Shown here: positions 55,763 to 64,000 of the stretch, one piece after another
Position numbering within the stretch: position 1 is the first letter of the stretch
Layout of the letters: each line of letters starts with the position of its first letter
Source of the DNA: Caulobacter sp. BK020
GTDB lineage: Bacteria; Pseudomonadota; Alphaproteobacteria; Caulobacterales; Caulobacteraceae
NCBI RefSeq assembly: GCF_004342605.1
Contig: NZ_SLZL01000007.1
Span: forward strand, 1 to 64,000
Reading direction: 5' to 3'
Length of the DNA stretch: 64,000 bases
The notes under the pieces: model-generated
Databases searched by the model: none
Told to the model about the DNA's origin: nothing
What the model saw: the letters and a program-made list of their open reading frames with translations, nothing else
Program-made: the position numbers and the translations under genes

Positions 55763-57565
55763 TCAGTGGTTGTCGCGGGGCAGGCCCTTGGTCTGGGCGA
55801 TGCGCTGATACTTGACCGCTGGCTCCAGCACCGCCCCGGTCTCCATCTGGCCCACGATGCTCCGCTGGATCTCCTGCCAGGGCGTCTGGCTTTCCGGATA
55901 GGCGTAGCCGCCGGCCGCCTCGAGCGCCTTGCGCCGCGCGACGATCTCTTCGGGCGTGACCAGCACGTCGACCCGCGACTTGCGCAGGTCGACCCGCACC
56001 CGGTCGCCGGTCTGCAGCAGGGCCAGGCCGCCGCCGGCCGCCGCCTCGGGCGAGGCGTTGAGGATCGAGGGCGAGCCGGAGGTGCCCGACTGGCGCCCGT
56101 CGCCGATGCACGGCAGCTGGTGGATCCCCTTCTTGATCAGGTAGTCGGGGGCCCGCATGTTCACGACCTCGGCCGCGCCGGGGTAGCCGATCGGCCCCGC
56201 CCCTCGCATGAACAGCACGCTGCGCTCGGTGATGCCGACGGCCGGATCGTCGATCCGGTGGTGGTAGTCCTCGGGTCCGTCGAACACCACGGCCTCGCCC
56301 TCGAAGGCGTCGGGATCGTTCGGGTCCGACAGGTAGCGGTCGCGGAACTCCTTGGTGATCACGCTGGTCTTCATGATCGCCGAATTGAACAGGTTGCCGC
56401 GCATGACCACGAAGCCGGCGCGCTCGACCAGCGGCTTGTCGAACGGACGGATCACCGCCTCGTCCTCGATCGTGGCGTTGCGGCAGGCTTCGCCGATGGT
56501 CTTGCCCGAGACGGTCAGGGCGTCCTCGCGGATCAGCCCCTGGCCCATCAGCTGGTTGACGACGGCGGGCACGCCGCCGGCGTGGTAGTAGTCCTCGCCG
56601 AGATATTCGCCGGCCGGCTGCAGGTTGACCAGCAGCGGCACCTCCTCGCCGTAGGTCTGCCAGTCGTCGACGGTCAGCTCCACGCCCATGTGGCGGGCCA
56701 GGCCGTTCAAGTGGATCGGGGCGTTGGTCGAGCCGCCGATCGCCGAATTGACGACGATGGCGTTCAGGAACGCGTCGCGGGTCAGGATGTCGGACGGCTT
56801 GATGTCCTGCTCCACCAGCTCGACGATCCGCAGGCCGGTCTCGTAGGCGTTCTGCTGCCGGTCGCGATAAGGCGCGGGAATGGCCGCCGAGCCGGTCAGC
56901 GACATTCCCAGCGCTTCGGTCAGCGAGTTCATGGTCGTGGCCGTGCCCATGGTGTTGCAGTAGCCGGTCGACGGGGCCGAGCTGGCCACCAGCTTGATGA
57001 AGCCGGCGCGGTCGATCTCGCCGGCCGCCAGCATCTCGCGGGCCTTCCAGACGATGGTGCCCGAGCCGGTGCGCTGGCCCTTGTGCCAGCCGTTCAGCAT
57101 CGGCCCCACCGATAGGGCGATGGCCGGGATATTGACCGTCGCGGCGGCCATCAGGCAGGCCGGAGTGGTCTTGTCGCAGCCGATGGTCAGGACCACGCCG
57201 TCGATCGGGTAGCCGTACAGGGTCTCGACCAGCCCGAGATAGGACAGGTTGCGGTCGAGACCAGCGGTCGGGCGCTTGCCGGTTTCCTGGATCGGGTGAA
57301 CCGGGAACTCCAGGGCGATGCCGCCGGCGGTGCGAATACCTTCGCGGATGCGCTCGGCCAGCACCAGATGGTGACGGTTGCAGGGCGACAGATCGCTGCC
57401 GGTCTGGGCGATGCCGATGATCGGCTTGCCCGACTGCAGCTCTTCCAGCGACAGGCCGAAGTTCAGGTAGCGCTCCAGGTACAGCGCCGTCATGTCCGCG
57501 TTGTCGGGATTGTCGAACCAGGCGCGCGAACGAAGGGCGCGGGGCGGAACGGCGGCAGAGCTCAT
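55763..57565 (-). CDS. ILVD/EDD-family pentonate dehydratase (probably L-arabonate)
   Basis: 600 residues of the iron-sulfur dehydratase family. It is close to Caulobacter XylD along its length: S-R-x-[49 protein letters not shown] and [10 protein letters not shown]. Cysteines for the cluster lie in the S-P-C-N, G-C-D-K and C-N-T-M motifs. Context (arabinofuranosidases, GguC, alpha-ketoglutarate-semialdehyde dehydrogenase) points to L-arabonate rather than xylonate. I start at the ATG at 57563-57565, with AAGGA upstream; the longer frame has a Pro-rich, unsupported extension. Confidence 0.9.
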   Translation of the reverse strand: MSSAAVPPRALRSRAWFDNPDNADMTALYLERYLNFGLSLEELQSGKPIIGIAQTGSDLSPCNRHHLVLAERIREGIRTAGGIALEFPVHPIQETGKRPTAGLDRNLSYLGLVETLYGYPIDGVVLTIGCDKTTPACLMAAATVNIPAIALSVGPMLNGWHKGQRTGSGTIVWKAREMLAAGEIDRAGFIKLVASSAPSTGYCNTMGTATTMNSLTEALGMSLTGSAAIPAPYRDRQQNAYETGLRIVELVEQDIKPSDILTRDAFLNAIVVNSAIGGSTNAPIHLNGLARHMGVELTVDDWQTYGEEVPLLVNLQPAGEYLGEDYYHAGGVPAVVNQLMGQGLIREDALTVSGKTIGEACRNATIEDEAVIRPFDKPLVERAGFVVMRGNLFNSAIMKTSVITKEFRDRYLSDPNDPDAFEGEAVVFDGPEDYHHRIDDPAVGITERSVLFMRGAGPIGYPGAAEVVNMRAPDYLIKKGIHQLPCIGDGRQSGTSGSPSILNASPEAAAGGGLALLQTGDRVRVDLRKSRVDVLVTPEEIVARRKALEAAGGYAYPESQTPWQEIQRSIVGQMETGAVLEPAVKYQRIAQTKGLPRDNH

Positions 57566-58006
57566 GACAGTCCTTGATAAGGCGGCCCCTGCTGGGAGAG
57601 GGGGCCTTGGGTCGGCGACGGCGGGAGGGCTTGGCGGGACATCACGAGGATTGTCCGCCACCGGGCGGAGCGATCGACATCCCGCTCGTTTCACTCCTGT
57701 TCATTTGTCTGACTATACCGCTCAGGACGCGGCGTCAATGTGAGAGCTGCACCGCTCGGCGGGTGCAACAAACCTGGCCTTCTAATTGAACGGATAAGGA
57801 AATCAGTCGTCGGCAGTTGTCGGACGATAGGCTGAGCAGAAGCCTGGCGGATACGAAAAATCCATCCGTCACGAACCGATCCGCGCCGCATACAGCGCCT
57901 TGCGGCGACGTTTGGCCGCAGCGCTTCAGGCTTGAGGTATAGCCGAACGCCGATTCCCCGCCTCACGCCGCGGTGGCGCTGGAGAGAGCGCCGAGCTGAC
58001 GTCTCT
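57566..58006. other. Intergenic interval of about 440 bp between the dehydratase and GH43 genes
   Basis: No gene is recognised. It contains the GntR operator candidate (57703-57715) in the first 150 bp and a small GGCGCT-GGAGAG-AGCGCC hairpin at 57975-57992, beside the GH43 stop. The middle (about 57760-57950) is of lower GC than the genes, and a minus-strand frame through it has no family similarity. Confidence 0.4.
57703..57715. promoter_or_regulatory. GntR operator candidate upstream of the dehydratase-GH51 operon
   Basis: ATTTGTCTGACTA, identical to 60470-60482 in front of the divergent arabinose operon. TTTGTC/GACTA is a weak inverted repeat of the kind bound by FadR-type GntR proteins. 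It lies about 140 bp upstream of the dehydratase ATG. Confidence 0.65.
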
Positions 58007-59431
58007 TCAGCTGACGATGAAGGTCGCGCTGGCCCTGTCGGCCGCGTCCTTGACCGGCCCGACCACGACCGCGCCGTCGCGGTGACGCAGATGGCCGCCG
58101 CCCGGCGCCAGGGCCGCGAACGAGACCCCTCGCCCGGCCAGCCCATCAACCCTGCGAAAGCCGCTCCGCGCGGGATCGCCGGCCGCGGCGGCCAGCACCA
58201 CGCCGCCATTCGCCGCGGCCTGAAGCACCTGGCCCGGCTTCAGGATCGGCTCCAGAACCACCGCGCCTGCGGTCCCCACCTTCTGGCGGAACTGCGTGGT
58301 CGCCAGGGGGCCGTCACCAACCGTCAGCCGCGTCCCGTCCAGGCGAAGATAGGCGCCAGGACGGTCCAGCGGCGCGAATCGGTCGGGAACCTCACCGGCC
58401 CCGACCGGCACGCCGAAGTCCGGCGTCCCGTCGGGACGATAGTAGAGCCGCTGCACCCGCGTGTGCCGGTTCGGGTCGAACAGCGGGTCGCCCTGAATGG
58501 TCTTGTAGTCGCGACCGTGGAAGACCAGCACGTCGCGACCCTGCTCGTCGATGGTGAACGAGTTGTGGCCCGGCCCGTAGACGCCGGTTTCCTCCGACGA
58601 GACGAAGACCGGAACCTGCGACTTGCTCCAGGCCTCCGCCGACATCAAGTCGGCGTCGGCCTTGGCGGTCAGCAGGCCCAGGCAGTAGCGCGCGTCGGTG
58701 GCGCTGGCGGAATAGCTGATGAACACGTGGCCATCGCGCGCCAGGAAGGCCGGCGCCTCGTTGACCTTGTAGCCCTCGATCTCCCACGGCAGGGTCGGCA
58801 CAGTCAGACGGACCGGTGGGCGGGCCAGGGTGGTCGGGGTGGCCAGGGGCGCCAGGTAGAGGTTGCTGTTCGTGGCGATCCCCGGCTCCTGCTGCGCCCA
58901 GCACAGATAGCGCACGCCGCGGTGGCTGAAGACGGTGGAGTCCAGCGTGAAGGTGTCCCACGGCGTCTGCAGTTGGCCCAGCACCTCCCAACGCCCGGTC
59001 AGGGCGTCGCGGTCCAGGCAGCGCAGGACGTAGGTGCGGATGTGGAACGGCTCGCCCGCGTCGCCGGCGGCGAAATACATGTGCCAGCGCCCGTCGATCT
59101 GGTGCAGTTCCGGCGCCCAGATATAGCCGCCCAGCTTGCCCTGCGCGGGCCGTCGCCAGATCACCGTCTCGGGCGCCGCCGCCAGGCCGGCCAGGGTGCG
59201 CGCGCGACGCAGGACCAGCCGGTCATACTCGGGAACCGAGGCGGTCATGTAGTAGTCGCCATCGTGGTGGCGGAACACCTGGGCGTCGGCCCGCTGCCGC
59301 ACCAGCGGGTTGCGGGCGACGGCGCCGGAGTTCTTCGCCCGGGCGGCGAACGGCGCGGCGACGCCGCCCAGCACGGCCGCGCCGGCGCCGGCCATCACCG
59401 CGCGCCGCGACGACGGAAAATCGAAACTCAT
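58007..59431 (-). CDS. Tat-exported GH43 arabinofuranosidase with C-terminal AbfB-like (CBM42) domain
   Basis: 474 residues. The leader contains S-S-R-R-A-V-M-A-G-A-G-A-A-V and is Tat-type (about 1-34). The GH43 propeller has the catalytic base D49 in Q-R-A-D-A-Q-V-F, the modulator Asp in F-T-L-D-S-T-V-F and the acid Glu in V-N-E-A-P-A-F. From about residue 345, the segments Y-L-R-L-D-G and G-R-G-V-S-F-A-A-L-A-P-G-G-G-H-L-R-H-R-D-G resemble the AbfB arabinose-binding fold. It likely acts on arabinan side chains. It begins 14 bases after the GntR gene stop, in one operon with it. Confidence 0.88.
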   Translation of the reverse strand: MSFDFPSSRRAVMAGAGAAVLGGVAAPFAARAKNSGAVARNPLVRQRADAQVFRHHDGDYYMTASVPEYDRLVLRRARTLAGLAAAPETVIWRRPAQGKLGGYIWAPELHQIDGRWHMYFAAGDAGEPFHIRTYVLRCLDRDALTGRWEVLGQLQTPWDTFTLDSTVFSHRGVRYLCWAQQEPGIATNSNLYLAPLATPTTLARPPVRLTVPTLPWEIEGYKVNEAPAFLARDGHVFISYSASATDARYCLGLLTAKADADLMSAEAWSKSQVPVFVSSEETGVYGPGHNSFTIDEQGRDVLVFHGRDYKTIQGDPLFDPNRHTRVQRLYYRPDGTPDFGVPVGAGEVPDRFAPLDRPGAYLRLDGTRLTVGDGPLATTQFRQKVGTAGAVVLEPILKPGQVLQAAANGGVVLAAAAGDPARSGFRRVDGLAGRGVSFAALAPGGGHLRHRDGAVVVGPVKDAADRASATFIVS

Positions 59432-59445
59432 CGGAGGTCTCCGGC

Positions 59446-60198
59446 TCAGTCCTTCGGCTCGATCGCCGCCCGGGTATCTTCCAGGGCCAGGCCGACCAGC
59501 TTCTCCATGGCCTGTCGCGCCTGGTCGGGCCGGGCTGCGGCGATGGCGTCGAACACCTTCCAGTGGTCGGGCATGGGGTCGCGCGGCAGCTCGCGCTTGC
59601 GCTGCTTGAAGATCGTGGTCCAGCGCACCGCGGCGCCGATGCTGCTGGACAGGGTGAACAGCGGCGGATTGCCGGTGGCCTCCAGCACGGTGTCGTGGAA
59701 GTCGCGGTCGGCGGCCTGGCCGGCCTCGGTGGCCAGGGTCTGGCTCTCCATCTGGATCAGCGCCTTGCGCATGCGCTCCAGCTGGGTGTCGTTGCGGCGC
59801 TCGGCGGCCAGGGCCGCGGCGGCCGGCTCGACAATCATTCGCAGTTCGTACAAGCCCTTGAGGAACTCCTCGCTGGGCTCGGACTCGAAGAACCAGGCCA
59901 GGACCTCGGGGTCCAGCAGGCTCCAGCGGCTGCGCTCGGTGACCCGGGTGCCGGTCTTGGGACGGCTCTCGACCAGCCCCTTGGCGGCCAGGATGCGAAT
60001 GGCCTCGCGATAGGCGCTGCGCGAGACGTGCAGCTGCTCGCTGGAATCGATTTCGTTGTTGAGGATGTCGCCCGGCGCGTACTGGCCCGAGACGATGGCC
60101 ACGCCCAGGGTGCGGGCGATCGAGCCGTGGATCCGGCTGTTGGCCAGCCCGTCGCGCGCGAACTCCCCTTCCCCGGCCTTGTCCTTCTTCTTCCGCAC
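59446..60198 (-). CDS. GntR-family regulator (FadR/FCD type) of the arabinose locus
   Basis: 250 residues. An N-terminal winged helix (I-V-S-G-Q-Y-A-P-G-D-I-L, H-V-S-R-S-A-Y-R-E-A-I-R-I-L, G-L-V-E-S-R-P-K-T-G-T-R-V) is followed by an FCD effector domain with metal-binding-type positions (D-R-D-F-H-D-T-V and the later D-H-W-K-V-F-D-A-I-A). The start is the GTG at 60196-60198. Two identical 13-mers, at 57703 and 60470, flank this gene in front of the two divergent pathway operons, so it is very probably their repressor, with L-arabinose or a pathway acid as effector. Confidence 0.9.
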   Translation of the reverse strand: MRKKKDKAGEGEFARDGLANSRIHGSIARTLGVAIVSGQYAPGDILNNEIDSSEQLHVSRSAYREAIRILAAKGLVESRPKTGTRVTERSRWSLLDPEVLAWFFESEPSEEFLKGLYELRMIVEPAAAALAAERRNDTQLERMRKALIQMESQTLATEAGQAADRDFHDTVLEATGNPPLFTLSSSIGAAVRWTTIFKQRKRELPRDPMPDHWKVFDAIAAARPDQARQAMEKLVGLALEDTRAAIEPKD

Positions 60199-60515
60199 GC
60201 GCGCTTCACTCCCAGCCCGTCGACGGACGGAGCCCCCGTCCGTCTATCCGGCGCAGCGGAGACTAACGAGACTGTTCATGCGCCGACAAGGGATTTCGCA
60301 GGCGGTCGCCGATCGCGCCTTCAGATTTTTCGCTCAAAAGTACGATGATTGCCAAACCCCGGCGCCGCGTGGGTTTGCGCCAGTTTCCGTGTTATCACAG
60401 CGTCCAGGCTGGCGATGCCCCTCGCAACGGCCCCGTCGATCCGGGTTTGACACCGTCGAACAGATCGCTATTTGTCTGACTAAATAGCCAAACCCGCTGG
60501 GAGGTAACGACAGCC
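60199..60515 (+). promoter_or_regulatory. Intergenic interval with the promoter and operator of the arabinose operon
   Basis: TTGACA at 60447-60452 and TATTTG at 60469-60474, 16 bases apart, form a good promoter. The operator candidate ATTTGTCTGACTA (60470-60482) overlaps the -10 element, the geometry of repression by occlusion. Extended, it reads TATTTGTC-TGACTAAATA, an imperfect inverted repeat. GGGAGG precedes the ATG at 60516. The rest of the roughly 250 bp shows no gene. Confidence 0.7.
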
Positions 60516-61511
60516 ATGGTGCTGCGGTTCGTGCAACTGAAGGAAAAGGACGGGGCGCGAATCCTCGCGGCGGTCAACGATTCGGGCCTGGCCCGCAAGG
60601 TCGAAGTGGCCGATACCCTGCTGGCCCTGGCGCAAGCGGCCCTGGCGGCCGGCGCCACCCTCGCCGAGGCCGCCCAGGCCCACCCGCTCGGCGCCGAGGT
60701 CGACATCCCCGCCGCCCTGGCCGAAGGCCGGGTGCTGGCCCCGATCGACCATCCCGATCCCGCCCACCTGGTGCTGACCGGCACCGGCCTGACCCACCTG
60801 GGCTCGGCCGAGGGCCGCGACAAGATGCACAAGGCTGCTCAAGCTGGGGAACAGCTCACCGACTCCATGCGGATGTTCCTGATGGGCGTCGAGGGCGGCA
60901 AGCCCGCCGACGGCCAGGTCGGGGCCCAGCCGGAGTGGTTCTACAAGGGCGACGGCTCGCACGTCGTCGGCCATGGCGCCCCCCTCACCTCGCCCGCCTT
61001 CGCCCAGGACGGCGGCGAGGAGCCGGAAATCGCCGGCGTCTACCTGATCGGCGCCGACGGCACGCCCTATCGCCTGGGCTTCTGCCTGGCCAACGAGTTC
61101 TCCGACCACGTCATCGAACGCGGCAACTATCTGTGGCTGGCCCACTCCAAGCTGCGCCAGGCGGCCCTGGGCCCCGAGCTGCTGACCGGCGACCTGCCGG
61201 CCGACGTGCGCGGCGCCAGCAAGATCCTGCGCGACGGCAAGGTGGTCTGGGAAAAGCCCTTCCTGTCGGGCGAGGCGAACATGTCCCACACGATCGCCAA
61301 TCTCGAGCACCACCACTTCAAGTACGACATCTTCCGCAAGCCGGGCGACGTGCATGTGCACTTCTTCGGCACGACCACCCTGTCGTTCTCGGAAGGCTTC
61401 CAGACGAAGGTCGGCGACGTGTTCGAGATCGGCGCCGCGCCGTTCCTCTACCCGACGAGCAACGCCCTGGCCCAGGCGCAGGACAAGCCGGTGACGGTGC
61501 GCAGCCTGTGA
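60516..61511 (+). CDS. GguC/AraD1-family protein, FAH fold; probable 2-keto-3-deoxy-L-arabonate dehydratase
   Basis: 331 residues of the fumarylacetoacetate-hydrolase superfamily, GguC/AraD1 group. Motifs: N-D-S-G-L-A-R-K-V near the start, H-P-D-P-A-H-L-V-L-T-G-T-G-L-T-H-L-G-S-A, P-E-W-F-Y-K-G-D-G-S-H-V-V and metal-binding E-E-P-E-I-A-G-V-Y and N-E-F-S-D-H. In oxidative pentose pathways related enzymes (XylX, AraD-like) dehydrate the 2-keto-3-deoxy acid to alpha-ketoglutarate semialdehyde. Placement directly before a sugar dehydrogenase and the semialdehyde dehydrogenase supports this. The stop overlaps the next start. Confidence 0.87.
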   Translation: MVLRFVQLKEKDGARILAAVNDSGLARKVEVADTLLALAQAALAAGATLAEAAQAHPLGAEVDIPAALAEGRVLAPIDHPDPAHLVLTGTGLTHLGSAEGRDKMHKAAQAGEQLTDSMRMFLMGVEGGKPADGQVGAQPEWFYKGDGSHVVGHGAPLTSPAFAQDGGEEPEIAGVYLIGADGTPYRLGFCLANEFSDHVIERGNYLWLAHSKLRQAALGPELLTGDLPADVRGASKILRDGKVVWEKPFLSGEANMSHTIANLEHHHFKYDIFRKPGDVHVHFFGTTTLSFSEGFQTKVGDVFEIGAAPFLYPTSNALAQAQDKPVTVRSL

Positions 61512-62434
61512 GCAAGATCCGCCTCGCCCTGGTCGGTCTGGGCAAGATCGCCCGCGACCAGCACCTGCCCGCCATCGCCGCCGACGACCGCTTCGAGCTG
61601 GTCGCCATCGTCAGCCGCAACGCCGATCTCGACGGCGTCGCCCACTTCACGACCCTGGCCGACCTGCTGGCCAGCGACGTGGCGGTCGACGCGGTGTCGC
61701 TGTGCACCCCGCCCCAGCCGCGCCACGCCCTGGCCCACCTGGCCCTGGCGGCCGGCAAGCACGTGATGCTGGAAAAGCCTCCGGGCGCGACGCTGAGCGA
61801 GGTCGAGGACCTGCGCCTGACCGCCGCCGCTCGCGGCCTGACCCTGCAGACCACCTGGCACTCGCGCTACGCCCAGGGCGTGGCGCCGGCCCGAACCTGG
61901 CTGGCCGACAAGATCATCAAGGCCGTGCGGATCGACTGGCGCGAGGACGTCCGCGTCTGGCATCCAGGCCAGACCTGGATCTGGGAGGCCGGCGGCCTGG
62001 GCGTGTTCGACCCGGGCATCAACGCCCTGTCGATCGCCACCGCCATCCTGCCGCGGCCGTTCTTCCTGACCGGCGCTGTGCTGCACGTGCCCGAGAACTG
62101 CCAGTCGCCGATCCAGGCCGAGCTGGATTTCGTGGACGCCGCCGGCGCTCCGGTCCGGGCCGCGTTCGACTTCCTGCAGACGGGCCCGCAGAGCTGGGAC
62201 ATCGCCGTCGAAACCGACGCCGGCGTGTTGAAGCTGTCGCATGGCGGCGCCAAGCTGTTCATCGACGGCGAACTGCTCCATGAGGGCCCGGACGCTGAAT
62301 ATGCCGGCCTCTACGACGCCTTCGCGCGTCTGGTGGCCGGCGCCGCCAGCGACGTCGATGTCAGTCCGCTGCGTCACGTCGCCGACGCCTTCCTGCTGGG
62401 CCGACGGGTCGTCGCTCCGGCGTTCATCGAGTAG
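61508..62434 (+). CDS. Gfo/Idh/MocA-family sugar 1-dehydrogenase (L-arabinose/D-galactose type)
   Basis: 308 residues. An N-terminal Rossmann fold (L-A-L-V-G-L-G-K-I-A-R-D-Q-H-L-P-A-I) is followed by the E-K-P-P-G motif (H-V-M-L-E-K-P-P-G-A-T) and a C-terminal beta-sheet domain with G-G-L-G-V-F-D-P-G-I-N-A-L. This matches the galactose/arabinose dehydrogenase group (Azospirillum AraA, Pseudomonas GalD), which makes the aldonolactone with NAD(P). The GTG start overlaps the GguC stop (GTGA). It would be the first enzyme of the arabinose route; no lactonase is present in the visible cluster. Confidence 0.9.
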   Translation: MSKIRLALVGLGKIARDQHLPAIAADDRFELVAIVSRNADLDGVAHFTTLADLLASDVAVDAVSLCTPPQPRHALAHLALAAGKHVMLEKPPGATLSEVEDLRLTAAARGLTLQTTWHSRYAQGVAPARTWLADKIIKAVRIDWREDVRVWHPGQTWIWEAGGLGVFDPGINALSIATAILPRPFFLTGAVLHVPENCQSPIQAELDFVDAAGAPVRAAFDFLQTGPQSWDIAVETDAGVLKLSHGGAKLFIDGELLHEGPDAEYAGLYDAFARLVAGAASDVDVSPLRHVADAFLLGRRVVAPAFIE

Positions 62435-62446
62435 AGAAAGAACGAC

Positions 62447-63985
62447 ATGGCCGAAGCCGCTCCGAAAGCTGATCTGCGGGCCCTCAACCCCGCCACCAAC
62501 GAACATTTCGGTCCCAGCTTCCCGGAGCCCAGCGCCGCCCAGATCGAGGCCGCCTGCGCCGCCGCTGCCGCCGCGTTCGACATTTATCGCGAGACGGATC
62601 TTGAGACCCGCGCGGCTTTCCTTGAGGCGATCGCCACCGAGATCGAGGCGCTGGGCGACGAGCTGATCCAGACGGCCATGGCCGAGACCGGCCTGCCCCA
62701 GGCCCGGATCACCGGCGAGCGCGGCCGCACCTGCGGCCAGTTGCGCCTGTTCGCCCAGGTCGTGCGGCGCGGCGACTGGATCGGCGCGCGAATCGACCCG
62801 GCCATGCCCGAGCGCACGCCCCTGCCCCGCGCCGACCTGCGCCAACGCTTCATCCCGCTGGGCCCGGTCGTGGTGTTCGGGGCCAGCAACTTCCCCCTGG
62901 CCTTCTCGACGGGCGGCGGCGACACCGCCTCGGCCCTGGCGGCCGGCTGCCCGGTCATCGTCAAGGGCCACTCGGCCCACCCCAACACCGGGGCGATGGT
63001 CGGCAGCGCGATCGACAAGGCGGTCAAGGCCGCCGGCCTGCCCGCCGGGGTGTTCTCCATCCTGATCGGCCAGCAGCGCACCCTGGGCGCCGGCCTGGTC
63101 GCCGATCCGCGCATCAAGGCCGTGGGCTTCACCGGCTCGCGGGCCGGCGGCGTGGCCTTCATGCGGATCGCGGCCGAGCGCCGCGAGCCGATCCCGGTCT
63201 TCGCCGAGATGAGCAGCATCAATCCGGTGGTGCTGATGCCCGCCGCCCTGGCCGCCCGGGCCGAGGCCCTGGGAACGGCGTTCATCGGCTCGCTGACCAT
63301 GGGCGCGGGCCAGTTCTGCACCAATCCCGGCCTGGTCTTCGCGCTGGACGGTCCCGACCTCGACCGCTTCGAGGCCGCCGCGACCGCCGCCCTGACCGCC
63401 GCCCCGCCGCAGGTCATGCTGACCCCGGGCATCTTCGGCGCCTATGAGCAGGGCGTGAACCAGCTGCTCGACCGCGACGGCGTCAAGCTGCTGACCCGCG
63501 GTTGCGTCGGCGACGGCGTCAACCAAGCCGTTGGCGCCCTGTTCAGCGTCGACGCCGAGACCTTCCAGCACGACGAGGTGCTGAGCCACGAGGTGTTCGG
63601 TTCGTCGTCGCTGATCGTTCGGGTCAAGGACGCCGCCCAGCTGGCGACGGTCCTGGAAAGCCTGGAGGGCCAGCTGACCGCCACCCTGCAGATGGACCCG
63701 GCTGACGTCGAGGCCGCCCGGCCGCTGCTGCCGATCCTGGAACGCAAGGCCGGCCGCGTCCTGGCCAACGGCTGGCCCACCGGCGTAGAGGTCTCGCACG
63801 CCATGGTCCACGGCGGCCCGTTCCCGGCCACCTCGGATCCGCGCAGCACCTCGGTCGGCACGCGCGCCATCGAGCGGTTCCTGCGTCCGGTCTGCTACCA
63901 GGACATCCCCGACACCCTGCTGCCGGCCGCGCTGAAGGCCGACAATCCGCTGGGCGTGCAGCGGGCCATCGACGGGGTGCTGTAG
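62447..63985 (+). CDS. Aldehyde dehydrogenase, alpha-ketoglutarate semialdehyde type
   Basis: 512 residues of the ALDH superfamily. F-T-G-S-R-A-G-G, the general base E254 in [10 protein letters not shown] and the nucleophile C291 in [10 protein letters not shown] mark the subgroup that uses NADP and acts on alpha-ketoglutarate semialdehyde. V-F-G-A-S-N-F-P and the long I-G-A-R-I-D-P segment fit. It gives alpha-ketoglutarate for the TCA cycle, completing the pentose route. The ATG is 12 bases after the dehydrogenase stop. Only 15 bases remain in the window after it. Confidence 0.93.
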   Translation: MAEAAPKADLRALNPATNEHFGPSFPEPSAAQIEAACAAAAAAFDIYRETDLETRAAFLEAIATEIEALGDELIQTAMAETGLPQARITGERGRTCGQLRLFAQVVRRGDWIGARIDPAMPERTPLPRADLRQRFIPLGPVVVFGASNFPLAFSTGGGDTASALAAGCPVIVKGHSAHPNTGAMVGSAIDKAVKAAGLPAGVFSILIGQQRTLGAGLVADPRIKAVGFTGSRAGGVAFMRIAAERREPIPVFAEMSSINPVVLMPAALAARAEALGTAFIGSLTMGAGQFCTNPGLVFALDGPDLDRFEAAATAALTAAPPQVMLTPGIFGAYEQGVNQLLDRDGVKLLTRGCVGDGVNQAVGALFSVDAETFQHDEVLSHEVFGSSSLIVRVKDAAQLATVLESLEGQLTATLQMDPADVEAARPLLPILERKAGRVLANGWPTGVEVSHAMVHGGPFPATSDPRSTSVGTRAIERFLRPVCYQDIPDTLLPAALKADNPLGVQRAIDGVL

Positions 63986-64000
63986 GCTCCGTCTCCGCGG

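Noticed and set aside
55763..57565. Calling the dehydratase xylD (D-xylonate dehydratase)
   Set aside because: It resembles XylD but many positions differ, and the neighbours are arabinose genes. The name would overstate the substrate.

Overview
The window looks like chromosomal DNA of a high-GC alphaproteobacterium, most likely Caulobacter or a close relative. The signs are very strong GC bias at codon position 3, large TonB-dependent receptors of the Xanthomonas/Caulobacter type, Tat-exported hydrolases, a murA-DUF2948 pair, and an ILVD/EDD sugar-acid dehydratase close to Caulobacter XylD. This assignment is from recognition, not from a database search.

Positions 1-19.1 kb are mostly housekeeping: metG with an MFS gene, a complete ISAs1-family insertion with a perfect 10-bp target duplication inside an intergenic palindromic repeat, a degenerate glucokinase beside an NCS1 permease, an M1 aminopeptidase, two hypothetical proteins, an OhrR-like regulator divergent from a membrane protein, a MaoC hydratase, an epoxide hydrolase, an AraC regulator, murA-DUF2948, tRNA-Thr(GGT) and a class I DAHP synthase. 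Upstream of the DAHP synthase I read a short leader peptide (Phe-Trp-Tyr-Phe-Ser-Tyr) followed by an intrinsic terminator, which is the layout of an aromatic amino acid attenuator.

Positions 19.2-53.5 kb are a large pectin (rhamnogalacturonan I) and L-rhamnose utilisation locus. It holds two TonB receptors, GH39, CE12 esterases, an alpha/beta esterase, GH28, a DUF6250-like protein, PL11 and PL22 lyases, a GH2 beta-galactosidase, a GH43-GH35 fusion, GH105 and a GPH-type importer. It also has a full non-phosphorylative L-rhamnose route: mutarotase, dehydrogenase, lactonase, RhmD dehydratase, 4-dehydrogenase and diketo-hydrolase, giving pyruvate and L-lactate, with LldD to oxidise the lactate. 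An IclR regulator sits at the divergent centre. Five promoter regions share an AT-rich inverted repeat whose half-site is close to TCYCATAATATGGAAT; I infer that this is the operator of the locus regulator.

Positions 54.1-64 kb are an L-arabinose/arabinan module: GH51, GH43 with a C-terminal AbfB-like domain, a sugar-acid dehydratase, a GguC/AraD1-type protein, a Gfo/Idh/MocA sugar dehydrogenase and an alpha-ketoglutarate-semialdehyde dehydrogenase, together an oxidative (Weimberg-like) route. A GntR/FCD regulator lies inside it, and the same 13-mer ATTTGTCTGACTA occurs upstream of both divergent operons, overlapping the -10 of one.

The logic of the two sugar loci: secreted enzymes and TonB receptors open and import pectin side chains and backbone fragments, inner-membrane MFS transport brings in disaccharides, cytoplasmic GH105 and GH28 finish them, and rhamnose and arabinose enter dedicated oxidative pathways.
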